Shown in pieces: positions 26,499 to 35,831 of a DNA stretch of 64,000 bases; the first letter of the stretch is position 1, and every line of letters begins with the position of its first letter. The notes under the pieces were generated by a model that worked only from the letters and a program-made list of their open reading frames with translations, did no database searches and had not been told where the DNA came from. The DNA is from Clostridium neonatale (GTDB lineage: Bacteria > Bacillota > Clostridia > Clostridiales > Clostridiaceae). The stretch covers positions 210,797 to 274,796 of the forward strand of contig NZ_LN890328.1 of assembly GCF_001458595.1 (NCBI RefSeq), in the 5' to 3' direction. A program made the translations under genes and the position numbers.

Positions 26499-27101
26499 AT
26501 GATACCAACAAGAAAGCAAGCAGAAGAGGAATTGAAATTAGCAGGACAGCTGAATCAGGGGTTATGGGAGGAGCATGCTAGAAATGTAGGGCGAGCAGCA
26601 GAAGAAATTGCTAAGCATTGTAAAGGTCTTGATTCAGATAAAGCATATGTTCTTGGATGCCTACATGATATAGGAAGAAGAGTAGGTATTGTTGGGGTTA
26701 AACATATAATCACAGGTTATGATTATGCAATGGAAAAAGGATGGGATGAGGTGGCGAGAGTTTGTTTAACTCATTCATATTCTGTTCAAGATATTAAAGC
26801 TGAGATAGGAAAATTTGATATTACTGAAGAGGAATATAATAGAATAGACCGTTTTTTGAAATCTGTTAAATATGACGAATATGATAAGTTAATAATTTTA
26901 TGTGATTCATTGGCCACTGCACAGGGATTTTGTCTTTTGGAAAAACGATTTGTAGATACTACTAGAAGATATGGAGTTTTTCCTTTTACAATTGATAGAT
27001 GGAATGCAACTATAGAAATTAAAGAATATTTTGAAAAACAAATGGGATGTTCAGTTTATGATATATTACCAAATGTTAAAGAAACAACATTTATAGATTA
27101 A
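26499..27101 (+). CDS. HD-domain phosphohydrolase
   Basis: 200 residues. Metal-binding HD signature: WEEHARNVGRAAEEIAKHC, LGCLHDIGRR (adjacent His-Asp), later VCLTHSYSV and ILCDSLATA. Single-domain HD proteins hydrolyse phosphate esters of nucleotides or similar compounds; substrate unknown. AAGGAGACG before ATG. The nitroreductase gene follows after about 60 bp. Confidence 0.87.
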   Translation: MIPTRKQAEEELKLAGQLNQGLWEEHARNVGRAAEEIAKHCKGLDSDKAYVLGCLHDIGRRVGIVGVKHIITGYDYAMEKGWDEVARVCLTHSYSVQDIKAEIGKFDITEEEYNRIDRFLKSVKYDEYDKLIILCDSLATAQGFCLLEKRFVDTTRRYGVFPFTIDRWNATIEIKEYFEKQMGCSVYDILPNVKETTFID

Positions 27102-27161
27102 TTGCAAAAAATTAATATAAAATATATGAAAAGAACTGATTATAAAAAGGGGGACATATAC

Positions 27162-27701
27162 ATGATTAAAGAAATTGAAATGCGAAGAAGTATAAGAAAA
27201 TATATTGACAAGCCAGTTGAAGAGGCGAAGATAACACAGATTCTTGAAAGTGCAAGACTTGCTCCATCAGGAAATAATACACAACCATGGCATTATATAA
27301 TAGTAAGATCTGAAGAGATGAGACAAAAAGTAATGGAGGCTTCTCATAATCAAAAATGGATGATGACAGCACCAGTATTTATTGTATGTGTTGCAGATGT
27401 GCGCTGCAGGATAAAGGATGACAGAGAAGTATACATAAATGATAGTAGTCCAGAAGATGAAGTAAAACGTATAATTAGAGACACTTCAATTTCAGTAGGA
27501 TATATGCTTCTTGAAGCTAATAATGCAGGCCTTGGAGTTTGCTGGGTTGCAGAATTTACTCAAGAAGAAATTAGACCAGTTTTAAATATACCTTCTGATA
27601 AATATGTAGTTGGAGTTATAACTGTTGGTTATCCAGATGAAAGCCCTAAACCTCGCCCAAGAAAGAATCTTGATAATATTGTGCATCATGAATGCTGGTA
27701 A
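27162..27701 (+). CDS. Nitroreductase-family FMN oxidoreductase
   Basis: About 179 residues. N-terminal RRSIRKYIDKPVEEAKI, LESARLAPSGNNTQPWHYI (FMN-binding), and the late GLGVCWVAEFTQEEI and GVITVGYPDESP. Typical NADH/NADPH-dependent FMN enzyme that reduces nitro compounds, quinones or flavins. The in-frame TTG at 27102 has no ribosome site; ATG at about 27162 follows AAGGGGG. Confidence 0.9.
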   Translation: MIKEIEMRRSIRKYIDKPVEEAKITQILESARLAPSGNNTQPWHYIIVRSEEMRQKVMEASHNQKWMMTAPVFIVCVADVRCRIKDDREVYINDSSPEDEVKRIIRDTSISVGYMLLEANNAGLGVCWVAEFTQEEIRPVLNIPSDKYVVGVITVGYPDESPKPRPRKNLDNIVHHECW

Positions 27702-27779
27702 TTAATAAATATAATTTTTAAACATAGTCTTTTTTATTTAATATATTACAAAATAGCTATTTGATGGGGAGGAAGATTA

Positions 27780-28232
27780 ATGAATATAAAAATAATACAT
27801 ACTGATAGCAGGAATAAGGATTTCATAAAACTTATAAAGTTATTGGATGATGATCTTAATGGGCAATATGGCGAATTACAAAAACAATATGATAAACATA
27901 ACAAAGTTGATTATATAAATGATGTTGTGATTATATATGATGATGAAGTACCAGTTGCATGTGGTGGATTTAAAGAACATGATAGTGAGTCTGTAGAGAT
28001 GAAAAGAGTATTTGTAAAGAAAGAAAATAGAAGACAAGGATTATCTAAAAAAGTAATTAATGAACTTGAGAAATTAGTTCAAGCAAAAGGCTATAAATAT
28101 GCTGTATTAGAAACAGGGAAAAAACAAATTGAAGCAATTAATTTATATAAAAGCAGTGGATATGAAATGATTGAAAATTATGGACCATATGTAGGATATG
28201 AAAATAGCATATGTATGAAGAAGGATCTGTAA
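27780..28232 (+). CDS. GNAT-family N-acetyltransferase
   Basis: 150 residues. Acetyl-CoA loop is well conserved: MKRVFVKKENRRQGLSKKVI (RxxGxS/A), followed by LETGKKQIEAINLYKSSGYE and FxNYGPY-type end (ENYGPYVGYENSICMKK). The ending is typical of small PaiA-like or YjdJ-like acetyltransferases. Substrate unknown. GGGGAGGAAG before ATG. Confidence 0.9.
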   Translation: MNIKIIHTDSRNKDFIKLIKLLDDDLNGQYGELQKQYDKHNKVDYINDVVIIYDDEVPVACGGFKEHDSESVEMKRVFVKKENRRQGLSKKVINELEKLVQAKGYKYAVLETGKKQIEAINLYKSSGYEMIENYGPYVGYENSICMKKDL

Positions 28233-28326
28233 TATTTAAATTTTAGCTTATACATAGAAGAATTAATAACTTTTAAATCTTTCTGGAAAGAAGAGTGGGG
28301 AAAATGGATTTAAAGTCATGGAATAG

Positions 28327-28458
28327 TCAACAAATTGGCTTATTGATTTTTGGGGAAGAAAAAATGTGGCAGGAATCATATTGATGCCAGTTACAAGACA
28401 TCATGTGGTTCATATAAATGAATCCGTGCGTGCAAAAAAGAAAGGTAAAGAAAAGTGA
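28327..28458 (+). pseudogene. C-terminal relic of an unidentified gene
   Basis: Open frame of 43 codons without a start reads NWLIDFWGRKNVAGIILMPV then TRHHVVHINESVRAKKKGKE and stop at 28458. The pattern LMPxTRHxxxHxNE resembles the end of DinB-like (YfiT) proteins, but the match is only suggestive. A stop codon interrupts the frame directly upstream. Confidence 0.45.
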
Positions 28459-28588
28459 TATTATTAAGAAATAATATGGAATATCATTGGATGACACAAT
28501 ATATGTAAATATTATATAATATTTATATGAAATGCTGAAATAGGTTTGTAACATAATCACATATAAATAAGTTAACGAGGTCACTAAT

Positions 28589-29044
28589 ATGGAAATTGAA
28601 TTTATAACAGCATCTGAAGAGGATGCAGAAAAATTTGTAGAAGTGCAAAATAAATCATTTTATTCTGATTATTTAAAATATGGTATGTGTCCTGGATATG
28701 GAAGAAATGCTGAAGAGATAAGTGAAGCAATGAAAAATAATTTCGTATTCAAAATTGTTGCAGATAAAGAATTGGTAGGGAAAATAAGTGTAAAGCAAAT
28801 TAAAGATGATGAATATCATGTGAATTGCCTTTGCATAATACCAGAATATGAAAATAAGATGATTGGACAAAAAGCAATAGCATTTATTGAAAAACAGTTT
28901 CCCCATGCTAAGAAATGGTCACTTGAAACGCCAGCAGATAAATTAAGAAATCATTATTTTTATAAAAAATGTGGATATAAAATAGTAGATAAAATGATTG
29001 ATGGCACAGTAGAATTAGTAGTTTTTGAAAAAGAGATAAGTTAA
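28589..29044 (+). CDS. GNAT-family N-acetyltransferase
   Basis: 151 residues. VKQIKDDEYHVNCLCIIPEY then ENKMIGQKAIAFIEKQF (variant acetyl-CoA loop ENKMIGQ), and LRNHYFYKKCGYKIVDKM. Fold assignment is firm; substrate unknown. The ribosome site (AACGAGG, 28576-28582) is moderate. Confidence 0.86.
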   Translation: MEIEFITASEEDAEKFVEVQNKSFYSDYLKYGMCPGYGRNAEEISEAMKNNFVFKIVADKELVGKISVKQIKDDEYHVNCLCIIPEYENKMIGQKAIAFIEKQFPHAKKWSLETPADKLRNHYFYKKCGYKIVDKMIDGTVELVVFEKEIS

Positions 29045-29099
29045 ATTAGCTTAAAAGTAATTTAAATATAAAAAATAATTTGAAATGAGAGGTTATAAA

Positions 29100-29570
29100 A
29101 TGAATACTTTTGAAAAAGCATTGAAAACGCTGGAAGAACTATTTAGTAAGGATTATCAATTTGCATTAGCCACATCAAAGGACAATATACCATCAGTTAG
29201 ATTTGTAGATACTTTTTATGATGATGGGAGGTTTTATATTGTTACGTATGCAAAATCACAAAAAACAATTGAATTAGAGTCAAATTGTAATGTTTCACTT
29301 TGCAATAAATTATATAGATTTAATGGAAAAGCTTATAATATAGGACATCCCGTAAAAGAAGAAAACAAAGAAATAAGAAGTGAGTTAATTAAAGTATTTG
29401 AACCTTGGTACTTTGAACATAATAATGAGGATGATGAAAATATGTGCTATATAAAAGTAGAATTAGATAATGGCTTCTTCTATAAAGATGGTACTGGCTA
29501 TAAGGTTAATTTTGCGTCAAAGGAAGCAGAAGAATTTCCATTTGATTTTGATAGTGTAATGATAGAGTAA
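29100..29570 (+). CDS. Pyridoxamine 5'-phosphate oxidase-like (FMN-binding split barrel) protein
   Basis: About 156 residues with the split-barrel pattern: QFALATSKDNIPSVRFVDTF, RFYIVTYAKSQKTIELESNC, NVSLCNKLYRFNGKAYNIG. Likely binds FMN or heme-like cofactor and may reduce or detoxify small molecules; not a true PdxH. ATG at 29100 is preferred to 29085 because GAGAGG is correctly spaced. Confidence 0.83.
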   Translation: MNTFEKALKTLEELFSKDYQFALATSKDNIPSVRFVDTFYDDGRFYIVTYAKSQKTIELESNCNVSLCNKLYRFNGKAYNIGHPVKEENKEIRSELIKVFEPWYFEHNNEDDENMCYIKVELDNGFFYKDGTGYKVNFASKEAEEFPFDFDSVMIE

Positions 29571-29661
29571 AGTGAAATAACTAAATATTTTCAAGTATAT
29601 GAAGAAAGAATTGCAAGAGATAAATAGTAATTTAGTTTTGGATACAAGGAGATAAGTGGAT

Positions 29662-30036
29662 ATGGCTGAAAGAGAAAAATTAATAAAAAGATATTTTGAA
29701 TCTTGGGTTAAAAATGACATAAGTTCTTTAGAAGAGGTATTTGATAATTCTATAATATATAGTGAATGCTATGGCCCAGAATACAGAGGATTAAAACAAG
29801 TTAAGCAGTGGTTTGAAGATTGGAATAAGAAAGGGAAAGTTATACGCTGGGATATTAAATCATTTATTCATGATAATAATGTAACTGCTGTTGAATGGTT
29901 TTTTCAATGTAAATATAATGATGAAATAAGCTCTTTTGATGGTGTTTCATTAATCGTTTTTAATGGAAATGGAAAAATAATAAGCTTAAAAGAATTTCAG
30001 TCAAAATATGAACACAATTATCCTTATGGAGTATAG
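29662..30036 (+). CDS. NTF2-like (SnoaL-type) protein
   Basis: About 124 residues: REKLIKRYFESWVKNDISSL, SECYGPEYRGLKQVKQWFED, and the central VTAVEWFFQCKYND sheet. NTF2-like folds serve as small isomerases, hydrolases or ligand-binding proteins; role unknown. GTG at 29656 is an alternative start, since AAGGAG fits it as well. Confidence 0.8.
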   Translation: MAEREKLIKRYFESWVKNDISSLEEVFDNSIIYSECYGPEYRGLKQVKQWFEDWNKKGKVIRWDIKSFIHDNNVTAVEWFFQCKYNDEISSFDGVSLIVFNGNGKIISLKEFQSKYEHNYPYGV

Positions 30037-30052
30037 AAGATAAGAATTAGGA

Positions 30053-30535
30053 ATGGGAAATCTAAAGAATGTATTTATTCAAGTGATTGAAAAACCTGCT
30101 CGCAAAGTTATTATCAAAAGGGGAGTCAAGGCTAGTGACTATTTTGCTTACTGTGAGGAAGTAGGCTGTGATGTCTGGGGGCTTCTTAAAAGTATCAAAT
30201 CAATCAGTGGTGAGCCAGTTTGCTTATGGCTTCCATCTGAATACAGAATTCATGGTACATCAGAATATGTACAGGGAGTTGAAGTTGCTGAAAACTATGA
30301 TGGTATTGTGCCAGAAGGCTTTGATGTAATTAAACTGCCTGCTGCAAAATACATGATGTTTCAAGGAGAGCCGTTTGCTGAAGAAGATTATTGTCAGGCA
30401 ATTGAAGAGATATGGGATTCTATGAAGAAATATGATCCATCTGTAATTGGATATTCGTGGGATGATTCAAACCCTCGAATTCAACTCGAACCAATTGGAA
30501 CAAGAGGGTATATAGAACTGCGTGCAATTAAATAA
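30053..30535 (+). CDS. GyrI-like small-molecule-binding protein
   Basis: 160 residues matching a standalone GyrI-like domain: FIQVIEKPARKVIIKRGVKA, then WGLLKSIKSISGEPVCLWLP, YVQGVEVAENYDGIVPEGFD and LPAAKYMMFQGEP. The same fold forms the ligand domain of the MerR protein at 22249, but here no DNA-binding domain is attached. May bind or hydrolyse hydrophobic cations. The ATG has only a weak ribosome site and follows the upstream gene by 16 bp, suggesting coupling. GC content is slightly higher than in the neighbours. Confidence 0.85.
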   Translation: MGNLKNVFIQVIEKPARKVIIKRGVKASDYFAYCEEVGCDVWGLLKSIKSISGEPVCLWLPSEYRIHGTSEYVQGVEVAENYDGIVPEGFDVIKLPAAKYMMFQGEPFAEEDYCQAIEEIWDSMKKYDPSVIGYSWDDSNPRIQLEPIGTRGYIELRAIK

Positions 30536-30590
30536 AATCTAATCGAGAGTTAAATAGAAGGAAGCTTTAAAGAGAAAATAATAATTTTAA

Positions 30591-30645
30591 ATATAGCATT
30601 ATTCAAATTAACAAATTAATTTTGAATAATGCTATATTTTTATTT
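30591..30645 (+). terminator. Rho-independent terminator with TTATTCA stem
   Basis: ATAGCATTATTCAAA and TTTGAATAATGCTAT arms followed by ATTTTTATTT. Belongs to the group of similar terminators listed under findings. Confidence 0.85.
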
Positions 30646-30655
30646 CTGAGTTTAC

Positions 30656-30910
30656 ATGCTAAGTTGTGAGGAGTACTATGAGGTTTATAAATTTGAAAAT
30701 GATAAAGGGAATCTTTTGGAGTTTTCTGATGAAACATATTTTACTGATCTTGCATATGAAATAGGACCTAAAGAAATAAATGGGAATAAGTGTAAATTAG
30801 ATATTATAAAAGATTTTGAAGATTTTACAGCAGGAAAGTATAAGATAGTAAAAGAGGTGAGTAACAAAATAGGATATAGGACTCTTGTAGCAGAATTTGA
30901 AATTGATTAA
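30656..30910 (+). pseudogene. Immunoglobulin-like (Big_9-type) domain fragment, probably 5'-truncated
   Basis: 84 codons: YYEVYKFENDKGNLLEFSDE, YFTDLAYEIGPKEINGNKCK and FTAGKYKIVKEVSN, ending LVAEFEID. This looks like the C-terminal two thirds of the extracellular Ig-like domain found in clostridial lipoproteins. There is no signal peptide, no ribosome site, and the frame begins 10 bp after a terminator, so it is unlikely to be expressed. It could be a small intracellular protein instead. Confidence 0.55.
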
Positions 30911-31120
30911 ATTAAGAAAAGGTGTTATGGCTACATTGATAATAGATTTCTTTAAGATAATATTAAAAAATAATAATGTATTTACTTTTTATAATTAGTG
31001 CTATAATAAAGAAAATAATAAATTGAAAAAAATAACATAACATATATAAATATACATATTGAATAAAAGTTTAAAATTTATATATTAGTGTTGATGCTAC
31101 CAAAATATAGGAGGACAATA

Positions 31121-32296
31121 ATGACAATTTATTTACTTATTTTTGCATTTATATTATTTTTAGGTGTAAAAATAGCGCCAAAAGGAAATTTTAATGAAGA
31201 CTTCTTAAGTTTAAAAGTATCAAAAGGAATACAGGGATTCTGGGCTGTATGTATTATTGCACATCATTTTGTTCAGCCTTTTGTTTATAGTGGACAAGGA
31301 GCAGGAGCATTAAGTATATTTGCTCTAATTGGATTCTTATTTGTAGGGGTATTTTTCTTTTTTTCAGGTTATGGATTATTTAAAAGTTATAAAAATAAAC
31401 CAAATTATTTAAATGGTTTTTTAAGAAAAAGGATACCAGTTGTTCTTGTGCCTTTGTATGTAGTAAATACTATTCTGACTGTAATTGTATTAGTTACAGG
31501 TGGAACAATGTATAATGATATGAATCCACTTGTGATGGGAATGGATAATATTTTTTTCAGAATAACAACATTTTTAGGTATTACTCTTATGAATTCTAAT
31601 GCATGGTATATGATTACTATTGCAATATTTTATATTATATTTTACTTAGCTTTTAAATATGGCAAAAATGAGGATAAAGCATTTAAAATAATGGGTATTT
31701 TTTCAATAGCATATTTAATTGTAGGAATAGCAGCAGGCCACGGAATTTTTTGGCTTCAAGGTGAATGGTGGTATAATACTAGCTTTTTACTATTTATAGG
31801 CATGTATGTAGCTAAAAATGAAGAACGAATTATTTCATGTATTAAAAAACGGTATGCTACTTTTTTTGCTATTAGTAGCGTAGGAACAATTGTATTAACA
31901 GGTGTTGCAATTGTTGTTGTAATGATGCTTTCTTATTACCGGCCAGGCTTAGCTGGACGGGCATGCTCAATTGTATGTCTTTTATGCGAAACATTAGCAA
32001 CAACATTTTTTGTAAGCTTTATTCTTATTTTAACAATGAAAGTCAGATTAAATAATAAGATTCTTGATTTCTTAGGAATAATAGCACTTGAAATTTATCT
32101 TATTCATAGATTTTTCTTGGTTGTATTAAATTCACAATATATAACTATTTCAAATAATATTCTTTATCTGGCTGCAGTTTATGTATGCACTATTATGACT
32201 GCAATTGTTCTTCATCAGGTTGATGGAATGATTGTAAAAGCAATTCAAGGAAAAAAATATTATGATGTGGAGCTCAATAAAAATCATAGCAGTTAA
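31121..32296 (+). CDS. Acyltransferase-3-like integral membrane protein
   Basis: About 391 residues with ten or so membrane helices. WAVCIIAHHFVQPFVY carries the conserved His of acyltransferase family 3 (OatA/WecH-like), and a late LEIYLIHRFFLVVL fits the family's final helices. Such proteins O-acetylate or acylate cell-wall sugars, lipids or antibiotics. Start ATG at 31121 has AGGAGG spaced correctly; TATAAT at 31002-31007 may be the promoter. Confidence 0.82.
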   Translation: MTIYLLIFAFILFLGVKIAPKGNFNEDFLSLKVSKGIQGFWAVCIIAHHFVQPFVYSGQGAGALSIFALIGFLFVGVFFFFSGYGLFKSYKNKPNYLNGFLRKRIPVVLVPLYVVNTILTVIVLVTGGTMYNDMNPLVMGMDNIFFRITTFLGITLMNSNAWYMITIAIFYIIFYLAFKYGKNEDKAFKIMGIFSIAYLIVGIAAGHGIFWLQGEWWYNTSFLLFIGMYVAKNEERIISCIKKRYATFFAISSVGTIVLTGVAIVVVMMLSYYRPGLAGRACSIVCLLCETLATTFFVSFILILTMKVRLNNKILDFLGIIALEIYLIHRFFLVVLNSQYITISNNILYLAAVYVCTIMTAIVLHQVDGMIVKAIQGKKYYDVELNKNHSS

Positions 32297-32314
32297 ATAT
32301 TTTTAAGAACTTAA

Positions 32315-32425
32315 GAATTTAAGAAGAAAAATTCTTAAGTTCTTAAAGTCCCAAATCCTTAAGAATTTGGTGATTAGTGCTAGTATAGCTTTGTGGAGAC
32401 ATTTTAGATTTAAATTATAATAAAT
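32315..32425 (+). repeat. CTTAAGAATTT-containing intergenic repeat, copy A
   Basis: A long hairpin (TTTAAGAACTTAAGAATTT with its complement around 32303-32346), a second short palindrome (CCAAAT...ATTTGG at 32351-32370), then GTGCTAGTATAGCTTTGTGG from 32377. The last block recurs at 45767 (copy B) and, degenerate, at about 48494 (copy C). All copies are intergenic. Confidence 0.6.
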
Positions 32426-32746
32426 TTAAGAGAATAATTGTAAATTAGATAAAAGATAGTGAGTTATTGTTAAAAAATTAGAAATGATTGATTATGTTAA
32501 AGAAAAAATAAGAACTCTATATAAAAAAATACTCAATAAAGATTGCTTAGTAAAATTAAGACTAAGCAATTTTTACTTTTATATAAATTTGAAAATATAC
32601 TATGAAATCATATCATAAATATTTATTATATACTATAAATGTAATATAATTAAATGAATTAAATCTAAAGGGAATATTATTTAAAATAATAATCTAAGAA
32701 AATAATTATTTTGTAATGAAGCTATGATTATTATAAGGAGAGCATT
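32426..32746. other. Spacer with terminator and promoter for tmrB-like gene
   Basis: Holds a good hairpin ATTGCTTAGT/ACTAAGCAAT followed by TTTTTA (32542-32576), and AT-rich promoter-like boxes (TATAAAT and TATAAT around 32633-32648). No gene. The hairpin is more than 240 bp past the acyltransferase stop, so it may mark a gene that was lost. Confidence 0.6.
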
Positions 32747-33277
32747 ATGGTTATATGGATAAATGGGGCATTTGGTGTTGGAAAAACAACAACAGCAGAG
32801 GAGCTAAATAAACTCATTAAAGATTCTTTTATATATGATCCTGAAATGGCAGGTGAATTTATTTGGGATAATTCACCACAGTGTATTAAGGAAAAAGGTG
32901 ATTTTCAAGATATACCAATGTGGCGTGATTTTAATTATTCCATGTTAAAATACATTCATGAAAATTATTCTGGGACAATCATTGTTCCAATGACACTTAC
33001 AAATAAAGAATACTATGGCCAGATCATAGAAAGGCTTATAAAAGAAGGGGTTGCTCTTCAGCATTATATTCTTATTGCTAAAAAGTCTGTTATATTAGAA
33101 AGATTATCAAAAAGAGGTGAAGATGATAGCTCATGGACTGTGCAGCAAATTGATAGATGCTTAAATGCATTTGAAAAAGATATTAATGGAATAAAAATAG
33201 ATGCAAATGCAAGTACAAAAGAGGTAGTAAGGATCATTTTAGGAAATAATTATAAAGATATTGATCTCAATGATTAA
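32747..33277 (+). CDS. tmrB: TmrB-like ATP-binding protein
   Basis: 176 residues with MVIWINGAFGVGKTTTAEEL (P-loop) and the TmrB-specific stretches YDPEMAGEFIWDN, MWRDFNYSMLKYIHENYSGT, IVPMTLTNKEYY and SSWTVQQIDRCLNAF. In Bacillus subtilis TmrB gives tunicamycin resistance by binding the drug at the membrane. This protein lacks the C-terminal amphipathic extension of TmrB, so resistance itself is uncertain. GGAG precedes the ATG. Confidence 0.83.
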   Translation: MVIWINGAFGVGKTTTAEELNKLIKDSFIYDPEMAGEFIWDNSPQCIKEKGDFQDIPMWRDFNYSMLKYIHENYSGTIIVPMTLTNKEYYGQIIERLIKEGVALQHYILIAKKSVILERLSKRGEDDSSWTVQQIDRCLNAFEKDINGIKIDANASTKEVVRIILGNNYKDIDLND

Positions 33278-33350
33278 CTTCTATATAAATAAAGCATCGA
33301 TCTAGACGTTTATAACAAATACATTTAATAATATGTTTAGGAGAAAAAAT

Positions 33351-34811
33351 ATGTCTAAATCTATATCAAAAAATGCAGTTTTTAAATCAATATTAAATAT
33401 ATTTAATATAATTTTACCTATAATAGTTACGCCAGTTATAACAAGAACATTTACTGAAAAGCAGTTTTCATACATCACGCAAGGAGAAACGTTTAATACA
33501 GTGCTTATAGCATTTGCAAGCTTTGGAGTTTATCAATATGGATTAAGAGAAATAAGCAAGGTTCGAGATGATAAAAAGAAGTTGAGGCAGACATTTACAA
33601 GCTTATTTTTAATAAGTACAACAGCAACAATAATTGTATCAGCATGCTATATGATATTTTTATTTAGATTTTATAGAGATAATCCAGCTTTTTATACATG
33701 TGTTGTTTTAGGATTCAATATAGTCTTTAATTTATTTTATGTAGAGTGGATCAATGAAGCTTTAGAAAATTATGATTTTATTGCAGTTAAAACAATGATA
33801 GTAAAGATAATTTACTCAATCATAATTTTATGTGTTATACGTTCAATCGATGATTTCTTTATATACATTTATCTTGGGGTTGCAGTAAATATAGTAAATA
33901 ATTTGTGGAGCTATTTTTATATTAGAAAAAAAATAAGATTTGATTTTTCTAACTTAAGAATAAAAGAGTATATAAAGCCCATGTTTCTTGCAGTAATTCT
34001 TTCAAATACAAGCCTTTTGTATACTCAATGTGACAGGCTATTAATAATAAAATTTGGCAGTGAAGCAGATTTGTCAGCATATGGGATAGCTCAAAAAGCA
34101 ATGCTCATAATAAATACATTAATGCTTACTATAATTCAAGTAACAATGCCAAGGCTTGCTAATAACCGTGGAAATGATAATGATGATACATATTTTTCAT
34201 TATTAAATAAAGTGATGAAAATATATTTTCTATTGTTATTCCCGGCATCAATAGGACTTCTTTGTGTTTCAAAGCAGGTAATGTGGATATTTGGACCTAA
34301 ATATGTTCCATGGTATCCTGCAATGATAGTATTTTCAATATATATGCTAACTTTAGGTGTACAAGGAATCATATCAAATCAGATTATATATCTGTATAAA
34401 AAAGAAAATGAAGATGTAAAAATATTTTTTATATGTGGAATATTTAATGTAGTTGTTAATTTTATTCTCGTATTACTTAATGTATTTACTCCAGCAAATT
34501 CAATTATGGTGACTATGATTTCTAATGTATTAGTAATTTTATTAGAATATAGGGTTATAAGAACAAAATTAAAATTGGACATAAAGCTGTTTTCATTTGA
34601 AAATATGAAATATTTCTATTATTCATTATTGTTTATTCCAATAACATTTGTAGTCAATAAATATGTGGAAAACATGATTATTTCTTGTGCATTAGATGTT
34701 ATTCTTTGTGGAGCAATATATTTGGGAATATTAATAAGTACAAAAGATAATGTATTTTTTGATGTTTATGATAGGTGTAATAGTAAATTTAAGTCTTTAT
34801 TAAGAAGATAA
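33351..34811 (+). CDS. Oligosaccharide flippase (Wzx/MATE-like) membrane protein
   Basis: About 486 residues, 12-14 membrane helices. N-terminal NAVFKSILNIFNIILPIIVT, then ITRTFTEKQFSYI, YQYGLREISKV and the central YTQCDRLLIIKFG fit the polysaccharide flippase family. It would move lipid-linked sugars across the membrane, but no glycosyltransferases surround it, so it is an orphan. AGGAG places the start at ATG 33351 rather than 33333. Confidence 0.87.
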   Translation: MSKSISKNAVFKSILNIFNIILPIIVTPVITRTFTEKQFSYITQGETFNTVLIAFASFGVYQYGLREISKVRDDKKKLRQTFTSLFLISTTATIIVSACYMIFLFRFYRDNPAFYTCVVLGFNIVFNLFYVEWINEALENYDFIAVKTMIVKIIYSIIILCVIRSIDDFFIYIYLGVAVNIVNNLWSYFYIRKKIRFDFSNLRIKEYIKPMFLAVILSNTSLLYTQCDRLLIIKFGSEADLSAYGIAQKAMLIINTLMLTIIQVTMPRLANNRGNDNDDTYFSLLNKVMKIYFLLLFPASIGLLCVSKQVMWIFGPKYVPWYPAMIVFSIYMLTLGVQGIISNQIIYLYKKENEDVKIFFICGIFNVVVNFILVLLNVFTPANSIMVTMISNVLVILLEYRVIRTKLKLDIKLFSFENMKYFYYSLLFIPITFVVNKYVENMIISCALDVILCGAIYLGILISTKDNVFFDVYDRCNSKFKSLLRR

Positions 34812-34994
34812 ATATTACTTAATGAGTATTTAAATATTATTGTATTAAACCATATGAGATAATAATTTATAATATTCAAATGATATATTATAAATTAGTT
34901 TAAGAAAATACTTGAGTTAAACTTACTAAGATCATAGCAATAGAAATAAGATGAGATTTTTATAATATGTATTGCTAAAATATTAGTTTGAAAT

Positions 34995-35124
34995 ATCACA
35001 TTATTCAATGATAAAGGAAACATCTTCATCAGTAGATGAAGATGGGCTATAATGCTAGTTTCGTGCCTCGCCAAGCATTATATTCCAATGGATTATGTGA
35101 TATTTTTTATTGATGAAATTTAGA
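34995..35124 (+). ncRNA. Structured intergenic element: outer stem enclosing two hairpins, then T-run
   Basis: Outer arms ATATCACAT (34997-35005) and ATGTGATAT (35095-35104), followed by TTTTTTATT. Inside lie a perfect 10-bp hairpin CATCTTCATC/GATGAAGATG (about 35021-35044) and a second stem ATAATGCT/AGCATTAT (about 35050-35082) with a 17-base loop. The three-way layout ending in a terminator could be a small RNA, a leader or simply a terminator into which a hairpin was inserted. It is 120 bp before the gene at 35244. No known riboswitch class recognised. Confidence 0.5.
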
Positions 35125-35243
35125 GGTTAAGTAATAAATTCATAAATAAAAATTTGCAATATTAAATAGTATTATATTAATAAAAGTGCTATAATTTACT
35201 AACAAATAAATATAAATTTTTAAATTTTAAAAGGAGAATTATT

Positions 35244-35495
35244 ATGCTTGAATATAGATTTGATACACAATTATTAATTGCAGGAGAAAATCTTTCAGAA
35301 GATGAAATAAATGAGTATATTACTAAAAACTTTGAAGGAGACTGCTTGCTTGCAGTTGGTGATGATGAGCTGGTTAAAGTTCATTTTCACACAAACGCTC
35401 CATGGAAAGTACTTGAGTATTGTGCTTCACTCGGAGATATTCATGATGTTGTCGTAGAAAATATGGAAAGACAGGCAAACGGTCTTCAAGGTTAG
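35244..35495 (+). CDS. Standalone fragment like the C-terminal domain of YloV/FakA (DAK-type kinase)
   Basis: 83 residues: EYRFDTQLLIAGENLSEDEI, LAVGDDELVKVHFHTNAPWK and LEYCASLGDIHDVVVENME. This closely resembles the segment of FakA/YloV proteins linking the DhaL and DegV-like regions. AAAAGGAG and its own promoter (TATAAT at 35190-35195) suggest that it is a real independent gene rather than a relic. Function as a single domain is unknown; it could be a regulator of fatty-acid kinase activity. Confidence 0.75.
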   Translation: MLEYRFDTQLLIAGENLSEDEINEYITKNFEGDCLLAVGDDELVKVHFHTNAPWKVLEYCASLGDIHDVVVENMERQANGLQG

Positions 35496-35580
35496 ATAAT
35501 AACTATAAATTTTAAGTTATCAATAAGGTGAATTAGTAAATCTAATATTGATATATGAAAAATTTAATATGCTTATTGAA

Positions 35581-35624
35581 GTATCGCTTATTTATAATAA
35601 ATGAATAGGCGATATTTTTTATAT
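35581..35624 (+). terminator. Rho-independent terminator
   Basis: TATCGCTTATTT and AATAGGCGATA arms followed by TTTTTTA. Ends the 35244 unit. Confidence 0.8.
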
Positions 35625-35831
35625 ATTTGTAGATTGAGATATCAAATAATTAAAGAATACTCTTTGAAATTTTATAGTGTGATATTAACAAATACAATAC
35701 TAGTCCAATGGATATATCTATTTATATGAAATTAGATTTGTGCAATTAGATAATGATTAATTGATTAATATAGAGATTTTGAATATAAAAACAAGCTACA
35801 TACTTAATAATATATAGCTTGTCTGATTTTA

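Noticed and set aside
34995-35124. c-di-GMP, fluoride or other known riboswitch
   Set aside because: None of the conserved core motifs of these classes is present.
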